From NCBI GenBank assembly GCA_035249175.1, contig DATFGT010000004.1, forward strand, positions 1 through 15,824: a stretch of 15,824 bases of DNA. Direction: 5' to 3'. A program made the translations under genes and the position numbers. Shown here in pieces: positions 1 to 6,762 of the stretch; position 1 is the first letter of the stretch; every line of letters begins with the position of its first letter. Source of the stretch: 66-474 sp035249175 (GTDB taxonomy: Bacteria > Pseudomonadota > Gammaproteobacteria > Xanthomonadales > Rhodanobacteraceae). The notes beneath the pieces were generated by a model. The model worked only from the letters and a program-made list of their open reading frames with translations. It searched no databases and was not told where the DNA came from.

Positions 1-22
1 ATCGGGTCGCGGTGGCCCAAGA

Positions 23-52
23 TTGCGTGCCCGCGAGGTGGCCCATTAAACT
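23..52 (+). promoter_or_regulatory. Possible tRNA promoter
   Basis: TTGCGT at 23-28 and TAAACT at 47-52 are 18 bp apart. The stretch after them is GC-rich, as is common at stable-RNA promoters, and lies just upstream of the tRNA. The match is partial and rests on position as much as sequence. Confidence 0.3.
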
Positions 53-68
53 TGTCGGCCCTGCCTGT

Positions 69-141
69 GCCGGAATAGCTCAGCTGGTAGAGCAACGCAT
101 TCGTAATGCGTGGGTCGGGGGTTCGATTCCCTCTTCCGGCA
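69..141 (+). tRNA. tRNA-Thr (anticodon CGT)
   Basis: The sequence folds into a full cloverleaf. The acceptor stem GCCGGAA (69-75) pairs with TTCCGGC (134-140), followed by discriminator A141. The D arm is GCTC..GAGC. The anticodon stem ACGCA/TGCGT holds loop TTCGTAA, giving anticodon CGT, which reads the threonine codon ACG. The T arm GGGTTCGATTCCC is canonical. The 3' CCA is not encoded, so it would be added after transcription. A hairpin with a short T run lies 15 bp downstream. Confidence 0.96.
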
Positions 142-155
142 GTTCAGTCGCTCTG

Positions 156-191
156 GAAAGGCCCCTTTTTTTGAATCCGGCCTTTCGTTTT
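156..191 (+). terminator. Probable intrinsic terminator after tRNA-Thr
   Basis: GAAAGGCC (156-163) and GGCCTTTC (179-186) form an 8-bp perfect stem with a 15-nt loop that contains a run of seven T. The stem is followed by G and a short T run (188-190). The long loop makes it less than ideal, but its position just after the tRNA supports a termination role. Confidence 0.45.
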
Positions 192-318
192 GCCCGTCGC
201 CCCCTTCACGTTGTCCTGCGTTGGGTGCTGCGCGGCCACGCGGCAGCTGCTGCCTTCACGTATTGGCGACCTGACCGTTGCTAGCTTGACCGTGGCCATC
301 ACACAAGGAGTGGTCGAG

Positions 319-756
319 ATGCCGCGCGGAGACAAATCCAGTTACACGGCCAAGCAGAAACGGAAGGCCGAACACATCGAAGAGGGTTACGAAAAGAAAG
401 GCGTGTCGAAGAAGGAGGCCGGGGAGCGCGCCTGGCGCACGGTCAACAAGCAGGACAAGGGCGACGAGAAGAAGTCCGGCGGCAGCGGCAAGAAGCGTTC
501 CTCGGCGAAGAAATCCGGCAGCAGCAAAAGAACCTCTTCCGGCAGGAAGTCGGCGAGCAAGAAGAGCACTGCGGCCAAGAAATCCGGGAGCAGCCGGAAA
601 CGCGCGTCCGCGAAAAAGTCCGGCAGCAGCAAAAAACGATCTTCGAGCAGGAAGTCCACGAGCAAAAGAAGTACGGCCCGGAAATCCGGCGGCAGGAAAC
701 GCTCGGCCGCAAAGAAATCCGGCGGTAGCAGGAGGCGCTCGTCGAGCAGCAAGTAG
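319..756 (+). CDS. Small basic protein with histone H1-like Lys/Ser/Arg tail
   Basis: A 145-residue protein in two parts. Residues 1-45 form a conserved head, beginning MPRGDKSSYT and containing EHIEEGYEKKGVSKKEA and RAWRTVNK. This head is seen in many proteobacterial proteins loosely named 'plasmid stabilization protein'. Residues 47-145 are almost only Lys, Ser, Arg, Gly, Ala and Thr, with degenerate repeats of the form KKSGSSKKR, like the tail of bacterial histone H1-like proteins. The tail is expected to be disordered and to bind DNA or RNA. The ATG at 319 is chosen because AAGGAG (305-310) lies 8 nt before it and the conserved head starts there; the frame stays open to 190 but that extension is not conserved-looking. 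The partitioning label is unproven; nucleoid binding is inference from composition. Confidence 0.85.
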   Translation: MPRGDKSSYTAKQKRKAEHIEEGYEKKGVSKKEAGERAWRTVNKQDKGDEKKSGGSGKKRSSAKKSGSSKRTSSGRKSASKKSTAAKKSGSSRKRASAKKSGSSKKRSSSRKSTSKRSTARKSGGRKRSAAKKSGGSRRRSSSSK

Positions 757-836
757 ACGGGTCGCGGTCGGAGCAGGGGTCCCCGTTTCATCCGCGCCAC
801 GCGGAGTGCGCCGAGGCCGTCGTCGCGCTTTGGCTG

Positions 837-2111
837 TCAGCGCTTCGGCAGCAATGCGGTCGCGAACATGATGATCGCGGCGGCGCCCATCACGCCCGTC
901 GCCACCCAACTCAAGACCTTGAGCGCAGCCGGAATCGGAAACCGGCCCATGGTTTTCCTGCGGCTGGCGATCAGCATGATCAGCACCATCAGCGGCACCG
1001 CGACCACGCCGTTGATCACCGCGCTCCAGAACAGCATCTTGATGGGGTCCATGGGGGTGAAGCTCAACGCCATGCCGCCGAGCGTCGCCGCCGCAATCGC
1101 GCCGTAGAACAGTTTCGCGCGGCCGGGCTTCTGCTCGAGGCCGGTGCGCCATTTGAATGTTTCGCCGAGCGCGAATGCAGCCGATCCGGCCAGCACCGGA
1201 ATCGCAAGCAGGCCCGTTCCGATGATGCCGCTGGAGAACAGCAGGGAGGCGAATCGGCCTGCGACCGGTTTCAACGCCATCGCCGCGTCGGCCGATGTGC
1301 GGATGTCAGTCTTGCCGTGGGCGTGCAGGACTACTGCGGCCGCGAGGATGATGCAGAACGCCACCACTTCCGACAACACCATTCCGACGATGGTGTCGAC
1401 ATAGATGCGTTTCAGGGCGCGCGGAGCCTGCGTCGGCGCGCGCTTCAGGGGCGTGCGACGAGAATCGGCCTTCGTTTCATCCGCCTCCTGTGAACTCTGC
1501 CAGAAGAACAGGTAAGGACTGATGGTGGTGCCCATCACGGCCACGATCGCGACGGCGTAGTCCGTCTTCAGCGGGACGCTCGGCCACACCATGTCCTTGA
1601 GGACTTGCAGCCACGGCACTCGGATCATCAACACGGTGGCGACGTACGCGAACAGGCTGAAGGTGAGCAGTTTCAGAATCGGCATGTAGCGACCGAGCGG
1701 CACGAAGATCTGCAGCAGCACCGACAGCACCGCCGCCATCGCCGCATATAGCGCTGCCGGACCGCCCAGCAGCAGCTTCGTGGCGGCGCCAATCGCGCCG
1801 ATGTCAGCCGAGAGGTTGATGACGTTGGCTGCCGCCAGCAGCACGACCGCCACGGCAACAAGCGGAACCGGAAATTCGGTGCGAAGATTTCTTGCCAGGC
1901 CGACGCCGGTGACGCGCCCGACGCGCGCGGACACCGCCTGTATTCCGATCATCAGCGGCAACGCCAGCAGGACCGTCCACAGGATGCCGGTACCGAATGC
2001 AGCTCCTACTTGCGAATAGGTGGCGATGCCACTCGGGTCGTCGTCGGCCGCACCGGTGATCAATCCGGCGCCCAACCTTTTCCACCACGACGGCTTGCCT
2101 GCCTTGGGCAT
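837..2111 (-). CDS. Nramp-family (SLC11-like) metal transporter, divergent binding-site motifs
   Basis: A 424-residue, strongly hydrophobic inner-membrane protein with about 11 membrane segments and the overall order of the Nramp family (proton-coupled Mn2+/Fe2+ uptake). The TM1 signature is present but altered: residues 25-28 read DPSG (in ADDDPSGIATYSQ) in place of canonical DPGN. The TM6 signature around 195-205 reads TTISPYLFFWQ in place of the usual MPH motif, so the methionine metal ligand is absent. Substrate may therefore differ from classical MntH, for example Mg2+ or another ion. A charged loop lies at about 207-235. The ATG at 2111 has AGGGAG (2118-2123 on the + strand as CTCCCT) 6 nt upstream. 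It is convergent with the histone-like gene and functionally unrelated to the sugar operons. Family assignment is sure; ion is not. Confidence 0.88.
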   Translation of the reverse strand: MPKAGKPSWWKRLGAGLITGAADDDPSGIATYSQVGAAFGTGILWTVLLALPLMIGIQAVSARVGRVTGVGLARNLRTEFPVPLVAVAVVLLAAANVINLSADIGAIGAATKLLLGGPAALYAAMAAVLSVLLQIFVPLGRYMPILKLLTFSLFAYVATVLMIRVPWLQVLKDMVWPSVPLKTDYAVAIVAVMGTTISPYLFFWQSSQEADETKADSRRTPLKRAPTQAPRALKRIYVDTIVGMVLSEVVAFCIILAAAVVLHAHGKTDIRTSADAAMALKPVAGRFASLLFSSGIIGTGLLAIPVLAGSAAFALGETFKWRTGLEQKPGRAKLFYGAIAAATLGGMALSFTPMDPIKMLFWSAVINGVVAVPLMVLIMLIASRRKTMGRFPIPAALKVLSWVATGVMGAAAIIMFATALLPKR

Positions 2112-2128
2112 GACACGCTCCCTGTGTC
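2112..2128 (-). promoter_or_regulatory. Inverted repeat enclosing the Nramp ribosome-binding site
   Basis: GACAC (2112-2116) and GTGTC (2124-2128) are perfect 5-bp arms flanking CTCCCT, which read on the minus strand is the Shine-Dalgarno AGGGAG. In mRNA this would place the ribosome-binding site in a 7-nt loop right before the start codon. It is short and could be chance. Confidence 0.25.
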
Positions 2129-2255
2129 AGATTCTGCACGATTGCGTCGGGAACGATCTTCGCCCGGCGCACATGAACGGAAGGTGCGGATTGGGTCCGC
2201 GTGGCAGGTTCACCCGTGGTTCGCGTAACCATCGGCAACCGGGACTTGCCTTGCC

Positions 2256-2525
2256 TCAATGGTCGAGCACCGCCGCGACGCTTCCACGCAGCACTTCGCT
2301 GATGTAGTCGAGTGCACGTCGGTTGCGCTTCGGAGTGATCGATGCGGTCGTGTCCGCCGGAACCCAGAGCTTGAAATCGCGCATGTGCGCGTCCATCGCA
2401 GTAGTCAGCACGCGCTGGTCGCCCGCCACGCCCGCGAGCACGAGATTTTTCACTTTCAAGTAGTCGAGCAACGCCGGCTCTCGCCGCGCGCGGGTGTGAG
2501 CGGCGTGATTTCGTTTCAGCCGGTT
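2256..2525 (-). pseudogene. 3' remnant of an isochorismatase-family cysteine hydrolase
   Basis: The minus-strand frame ending at 2256 carries the C-terminal part of the isochorismatase/nicotinamidase-like family: LLDYLKVKNLVLAGVAGDQ, then RVLTTAMDAHMRDFKLWVPA. Weak similarity (a KRNHAA stretch resembling the family's KPxHSAF) continues up to about 2525. The N-terminal half, with the catalytic Asp and Lys region, is missing, and the AGE gene stop lies only about 30 bp further on. In the family the nucleophile sits in a GxxxDxCV motif; here the codon is CGC (Arg) instead of TGC (Cys), so the catalytic residue is lost as well. No ATG or good ribosome-binding site precedes the remaining frame (only a TTG at 2471). 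It is most likely a dead fragment left at the edge of the sugar-gene block. Confidence 0.65.
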
Positions 2526-2556
2526 GCTGAATCCCCGGCGGCAAAGCGACGCATGG

Positions 2557-3738
2557 TCAGCCCAGCACGTTCAGCACTTCGTAGCACGCGCCCATGTTGT
2601 GGTAGTCGGTCTTGCCGGCGGGACTTTTTTCGTCGTCGACCTTGCCGCCGTCGCGGGTCAGGATCCGATACCAACCGCCGTATTCGTGATCGACGAAATG
2701 CGCCCATGCGTATTCCCACAGGCGTCGGTACCAATCCCGATATTTTTCCTCGCCGGTGCGATTGGCGAGCAGCGCTGCGCAGGCCAGCGACTCGGCCTGC
2801 ACCCAGTGGTATTTGTCGTCGTCGCAGATCGAACCGTCCGGTGCGAAGCCGTAGCACAGTCCGCCGTATTGATCGTCCCAGGCGCGCGCGACCGCGGTGT
2901 CGAACAGGTGCCGCGCGGTCGGCAGCAGCCAGTCGGCGTCGCGGTGGCGACTCATGATCAACAGCAGCTTGGCCCATTCGGTCTGGTGACCGGGCTGGAA
3001 GCCCCAGGGCCGGAACAGGTCCTTCGGGTTGTCCTTGTGGTATTCCCAGTCGATTTCCCAGTTTTCATCGTAGTGTTCCCACACCAGACCGCCGGCCTTG
3101 GCGGCCTGCCGTCGCGTCATGTGATCGGCCAGCGTGTAGGCACGGTCGAGCCAGCGCTGTTCGCGGCTGGCCTCGAACGCGGTCAGCATCGCCTCGCACA
3201 TGTGCATGTTGGCGTTCTGGCCACGGTAGTTCGAGAAGTTCCAGTTCGCATCGGCCTCGTCGCGATACAACCCGGCGTCGGCATCCCAGAAGCGTTGCTC
3301 CAGAAGCTTCCAGTGTTCATCCATCCACACAGCCGCTTCGTCGACGCCGGCCATGCGCGCATGGGCATACGCGACCAGCACGAAGGCGGCGCCGTAGCAA
3401 TGATTGGTGGTGTCTTCCGGCTTGTAGTCGCGCAGCGTCCACATGTAACCGCCGGTCGCGGCATTCAGGTGCGCGTTGCGAATGAAGGCGACGCAGTGGC
3501 GTGCGCCATCGAGGTATTCGTCACCGCCGAAGGCGCGCGCGTACATCGCGTAATCGAACACGAAGCGCGCGCTCGAGACGAGATGCCGGTGCGAACGGTC
3601 GTAGATCGTGCCGTCGTCCTTGTAGTAATGAAAGCAGCCTCCGGCCGGATCGAGGCAATGCGGGTGGTAGAACGCCATGGTGTCGCGGATGTGCCGGCGC
3701 AAGAAATCAGGCGAGCGGAAATCGGGAAAGTTGCTCAT
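2557..3738 (-). CDS. AGE-family sugar isomerase/epimerase (probable D-mannose isomerase)
   Basis: A 393-residue protein of the N-acylglucosamine 2-epimerase family, an (alpha/alpha)6 barrel. Conserved stretches include RGQNANMHMCEA (172-183), GHQTEWAKLLL (250-260), YHWVQAESL (310-318) and KTDYHNM (376-382). H179, H251, E254 and H380 match the spacing and positions of the catalytic His/Glu set of the YihS/ManI aldose-ketose isomerases (His176, His248, Glu251, His383 in E. coli YihS). With a PfkB kinase and a sugar symporter just upstream, the best guess is mannose to fructose isomerisation in the cytoplasm, feeding fructose-6-phosphate. Cellobiose- or GlcNAc-2-epimerase activity cannot be excluded. 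The ATG at 3738 overlaps the kinase stop as ATGA, which fixes the start; an upstream open extension of the frame lies inside the kinase gene and is rejected. It is the last gene of the five-gene operon. Confidence 0.88.
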   Translation of the reverse strand: MSNFPDFRSPDFLRRHIRDTMAFYHPHCLDPAGGCFHYYKDDGTIYDRSHRHLVSSARFVFDYAMYARAFGGDEYLDGARHCVAFIRNAHLNAATGGYMWTLRDYKPEDTTNHCYGAAFVLVAYAHARMAGVDEAAVWMDEHWKLLEQRFWDADAGLYRDEADANWNFSNYRGQNANMHMCEAMLTAFEASREQRWLDRAYTLADHMTRRQAAKAGGLVWEHYDENWEIDWEYHKDNPKDLFRPWGFQPGHQTEWAKLLLIMSRHRDADWLLPTARHLFDTAVARAWDDQYGGLCYGFAPDGSICDDDKYHWVQAESLACAALLANRTGEEKYRDWYRRLWEYAWAHFVDHEYGGWYRILTRDGGKVDDEKSPAGKTDYHNMGACYEVLNVLG

Positions 3739-4706
3739 GCGTGTTGCTCCAGGAAACCCTCCGCCTCGACAAGCGTGGGCATCGCCGCGAACGAACCGAC
3801 GCGCGTGACGGCCAGGGCCCCGCAGGCCGAGGCGAAGCGCAGCACGACGTCCAGTCGATCCGTATCTGCGACGAACGATTCGAACGTTGCGGCAGCGAGG
3901 CCGGCTTTCGCGAACTGGTACAGGCATCCGCCGACGAAGGCATCGCCGGCGCCGGTGGTGTCGACCGCGCGTACGGGAAACGTGCGTCGTTCGCCGCTGG
4001 CATTCGGCGCGAACCAGCGCGTGGCCCGCTCGCCATCGGTGATGACCACGAGTTTGGCGTGACTCGTCCACAGCCGCGTGAATACCGCGTCTTCATGGCC
4101 CGTCGAGGCTGCAAGAAACGCAAGTTCTTCCGCGCTCAGTTTCACGAAATCGGCCAGCTCGAGCGCACGCCAGATCGTGGGCGCGGGATCTTCGCCGCGC
4201 GGCCAAAGCGGCGGGCGCAGGTTCATGTCGTAGCTGACCAGCGCGCCGGCGTTGAGCGCGTGCGTCATGCCTTGCAGCGTGACGGCCGCCGAATCGGGTT
4301 CGGTCATGCTGCACGAACCCGCGTGGAAGATCGTGTCCGCGGCAAAAATGGACGCGTCGAAATCCGCGTCGCGGAACAGCAGGTCGGCCGAGGGCGGGCG
4401 GTAGAAACTGAAATCGCGCTCGCCGTTGACGGCGTGCGAGACGAACGCCAGCGCGGTGTTGGCGGCGCCGGTGCGGCGCGTATGGGCGACGTCCACACCG
4501 GCCGCATCGAGTTCGCGCAGCAGCAGGTCGCCGAACATGTCGCGGCCGAACATGCCGGCGAACGCCGCGCGTCCGCCCAGTCGTGCCACCGCGACCGCCA
4601 CGTTGGCAGGCGCGCCGCCTGGATGGGCGGTGAATACCGGCGCGGAACCTGACGGCGTGCCATGGAAGTCGATCAACGCTTCGCCGAAACAGCAGATGGT
4701 GTTCAT
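3735..4706 (-). CDS. PfkB-family sugar kinase (probable fructokinase)
   Basis: A 323-residue ribokinase-like kinase. The first PfkB signature is the GGAPANVAVAVARLG stretch (30-44). The second is DTTGAGDAFVGG (249-260), with D255 as the expected catalytic base and the GAGD anion hole. The segment SYDMNLRPPLW (158-168) is typical of fructokinases (usually DPNLR), and NGERDF (94-99) is also as in that group. It would phosphorylate fructose to fructose-6-phosphate with ATP, which fits an isomerase encoded immediately downstream that can make fructose from mannose. Start and stop overlap both neighbours by ATGA (4703-4706 and 3735-3738), suggesting translational coupling. Other ketose or aldose substrates are possible; family is certain, substrate is inferred from motif and context. 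Confidence 0.88.
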   Translation of the reverse strand: MNTICCFGEALIDFHGTPSGSAPVFTAHPGGAPANVAVAVARLGGRAAFAGMFGRDMFGDLLLRELDAAGVDVAHTRRTGAANTALAFVSHAVNGERDFSFYRPPSADLLFRDADFDASIFAADTIFHAGSCSMTEPDSAAVTLQGMTHALNAGALVSYDMNLRPPLWPRGEDPAPTIWRALELADFVKLSAEELAFLAASTGHEDAVFTRLWTSHAKLVVITDGERATRWFAPNASGERRTFPVRAVDTTGAGDAFVGGCLYQFAKAGLAAATFESFVADTDRLDVVLRFASACGALAVTRVGSFAAMPTLVEAEGFLEQHA

Positions 4707-5995
4707 GCGACGCGCGAGCCCTTCAGGCCGTAATAGATGATGTAGAGATAGCAGACCAGCGGCAGCACGTAGGCGTGGTGCACGCCGACGTGGTCGGCCA
4801 GCGCGCCCTGCGCCAGCGGGATGATCGCGCCGCCCACGATCGCCATCACCAGCAGGCTGGACACCTTGCCGGTCAGTGGTCCGAATTTCTCGATGCCAAG
4901 CGTGAAAATGTTGGGGAACATGATCGAGTTGAACAGGCCGATCGCGACCACGCTCCACAGTGCGACATGGCCGAAGGTGAGCATGGTGGTGAGTACCAGC
5001 AACGCGGCGATCGCGGCGTTGAAGGCCAGCAGTTTGCGGGTGTCGATGCGCGTCAGCAGCGCCGAGCCGATGAAGCGCCCCACCATCGCGCCGCCCCAGT
5101 ACAGCGACACGTAGCCGGTGGCGGCCGCTTCGCTCATGTTCCCGATGTCGGGCCGCGAGAGATAGTTGACCATGAAGCTGCCGATCGAAACTTCGGCGCC
5201 AACGTAAACGAAGATCGCCAGCATGCCCAGCCACACGCGGCGCAGCTTCAGCGCGTCGGCAAAACGATGCCGGGAATCGTCGGCCGTGGCGGTGCTTTCC
5301 AGTTGCGGCAGATGGCAAAGCCACACCACGATCGCCAGCACGAACAGCACGATCGCGATGGCGATGTACGGGCCCTGCACCACGTGCGCCTGCTGCGCCT
5401 TGTAGGCGGCCTGAGCGGCGGGCGACAGTTGGGCCAGTTCCGCCGCGCCCAGCACCGCGGCCGAGAGGATCAGGAAACCGCCCAACTTCGGCGCGATCGT
5501 GGTGCCCAGCGAGTTCAGCGCCTGGGCAAGGTTGAGCCGTGCCGATGCATAGCGCGCCGCGCCCAAAAGGCTCACGTACGGATTGGCCGCGACCTGCAGC
5601 AGGGTGATGCCGCTGGCCAGCACGAAGAACGCGAGCAGGAACAATGGATACGACTGCGCCTGCGCGGCGGGCAGGAACAACAAGGCACCGATGCCGGTGA
5701 CGATCAATCCGATGATGATGCTGGCGCGATAACCCCAATGCGCCAGTACCTTGCCCGACGGCAGCGACATGATGAAGTACGCGCCGAAGAAGGTGAACTG
5801 CACCAGCATCACTTCGGTGTAGTTGAGCGTGAACACCGATTTCAGGTGCGGGATCAGCACGTCGTTGAGCGCCGTAATGAAGCCCCACATGAAAAAGAGC
5901 GTGGTCATCACCGTCATGGCCACGCGGGTGCCAGGCGCGCGCCCTGATGGTGCAGGCGTGTCCGGCAGGTGTTCGCTCATGGGCTCGGGGTTCAT
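4703..5995 (-). CDS. FHS-family sugar/H+ symporter (GluP-like MFS)
   Basis: A 430-residue inner-membrane MFS protein with 12 predicted membrane segments, of the fucose-galactose-H+ symporter family. The TM1 motif FFMWGFITALNDVLIPHLK (34-52) keeps the key Asp (D45, equal to Asp46 of E. coli FucP). At the position of FucP Glu135 there is Gln (Q134, in LQVAANPYV), which is the pattern of the GluP glucose/galactose/mannose-type members and differs from the FucP encoded elsewhere in this window. It is therefore likely to carry a hexose other than fucose; mannose fits the downstream isomerase and kinase. The ATG at 5995 is preferred: AGGAA lies 9 nt upstream and the ATG overlaps the cutC stop by 4 bases. 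An internal ATG at 5980 lacks a ribosome-binding site. Confidence 0.9.
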   Translation of the reverse strand: MNPEPMSEHLPDTPAPSGRAPGTRVAMTVMTTLFFMWGFITALNDVLIPHLKSVFTLNYTEVMLVQFTFFGAYFIMSLPSGKVLAHWGYRASIIIGLIVTGIGALLFLPAAQAQSYPLFLLAFFVLASGITLLQVAANPYVSLLGAARYASARLNLAQALNSLGTTIAPKLGGFLILSAAVLGAAELAQLSPAAQAAYKAQQAHVVQGPYIAIAIVLFVLAIVVWLCHLPQLESTATADDSRHRFADALKLRRVWLGMLAIFVYVGAEVSIGSFMVNYLSRPDIGNMSEAAATGYVSLYWGGAMVGRFIGSALLTRIDTRKLLAFNAAIAALLVLTTMLTFGHVALWSVVAIGLFNSIMFPNIFTLGIEKFGPLTGKVSSLLVMAIVGGAIIPLAQGALADHVGVHHAYVLPLVCYLYIIYYGLKGSRVA

Positions 5996-6762
5996 TGCGA
6001 TGGGTTCCTGCGGGGCGGGTGCGGGGATGATGACAGCGTCCGCAGTGGGTCGACACGGGCGCGCACTTCGGTTGCATCGGTTTGCCAATGGGCATCATCC
6101 ATTTCGCCAAGCCTGGGAAGCCGATGATCCATGCGCGTGGTGATGCGCCTCTTTGCGGACGCGTGGAACTCGCGCGCGCCGGTGGCGTTCGCGATCGCCA
6201 CGATGTTTTGCGCGGTGATGCCGCCGGCCGGCATGATCGTGATGCGGTCGCGCGCCTGCCCGATGAGCTTGCGGATCAGTGGCGCACCGGCCAGCGCGTC
6301 GGCCTGCTGGCCCGATGTCAGCAGCCGATCGCAACCCAGCGCAAGGATCGCTTCGAGCGCGCGTTCCGGATCACGGGCGAAATCGAAGGCGCGGTGGAAA
6401 GTCATTGACATTTCTCCCGCGACATTCATCAGGGCGCGGCAACGCGGCACGTCCACGTCGCGTTCGACCGTCAACACGCCCAGCACCACGCCGGCGCAGC
6501 CCAACGTCTTGCAGGTTTCGATATCGCGCTGCATGACCTCGCATTCGAGATCATCGAACACGAAATCGCCGACGCGCGGGCGAATCAGCACGTGGATGGG
6601 AATGCGCAACCGTTCGCACGCAATCGCGATGGCCGCATGCGAGGGCGTGAGCCCGCCGAGTTCCAGCGCCGAGCACAATTCCACGCGCGCCGCGCCGCCC
6701 GCTTCGGCCGCGAGCGCCGAGGCGACCGAGTTGGCGGCCACTTCCAGAACCGCTTCGTTCAT
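5992..6762 (-). CDS. cutC: CutC-family protein
   Basis: A 256-residue TIM-barrel protein matching CutC throughout: VELCSALELGGLTPS (27-41), HVLIRPRVGDFVF (57-69), TFHRAFD (121-127), LLTSGQ (147-152), MPAGGI (177-182) and EFHASA (198-203). The family was named for copper homeostasis, but in E. coli the copper phenotype of cutC mutants has been attributed to the small RNA MicL made from the 3' end of the gene, so the protein's function is open. Here the gene is embedded by ATGA overlaps between a glycosylasparaginase and a sugar symporter, with no copper gene in sight, which argues for a role in carbohydrate metabolism. The last 25 residues are a low-complexity Ser/Pro/Arg tail likely not part of the barrel. 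The start at 6762 is fixed by the overlap. Confidence 0.9.
   Translation of the reverse strand: MNEAVLEVAANSVASALAAEAGGAARVELCSALELGGLTPSHAAIAIACERLRIPIHVLIRPRVGDFVFDDLECEVMQRDIETCKTLGCAGVVLGVLTVERDVDVPRCRALMNVAGEMSMTFHRAFDFARDPERALEAILALGCDRLLTSGQQADALAGAPLIRKLIGQARDRITIMPAGGITAQNIVAIANATGAREFHASAKRRITTRMDHRLPRLGEMDDAHWQTDATEVRARVDPLRTLSSSPHPPRRNPSQ

Noticed and set aside
190..318. N-terminal extension of the histone-like protein to 190
   Set aside because: The ATG at 319 has a good ribosome-binding site and begins the conserved head; the extension begins at the tRNA terminator.
481..750. CRISPR-like or tandem repeat array in the histone-like tail
   Set aside because: The repeats are degenerate, in frame and encode Lys/Ser/Gly units; no regular spacers.
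757..836. Terminator between the histone-like and Nramp genes
   Set aside because: Only a GGGGTCCCC self-complementary stretch with no usable loop and no T run was found.
256..1152. Long minus-strand open frame across the histone-like gene and Nramp 3' end
   Set aside because: It is the antisense of a Lys/Ser repeat and the wrong frame of Nramp; composition is Arg/Ala/Gly-rich with no family motif.
2524..4062. 512-codon plus-strand open frame opposite the AGE gene
   Set aside because: The opposite strand encodes a protein with clear family motifs and catalytic residues; long antisense frames are expected at this GC content.
3739..4071. N-terminal extension of the AGE frame to 4071
   Set aside because: It lies fully inside the kinase gene, is Arg-rich, and the ATG at 3738 gives the normal family start with an ATGA overlap.
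4775..5947. 390-codon plus-strand frame opposite the GluP-like symporter
   Set aside because: His/Gln/Arg-rich translation without motifs; shadow of a membrane-protein gene.
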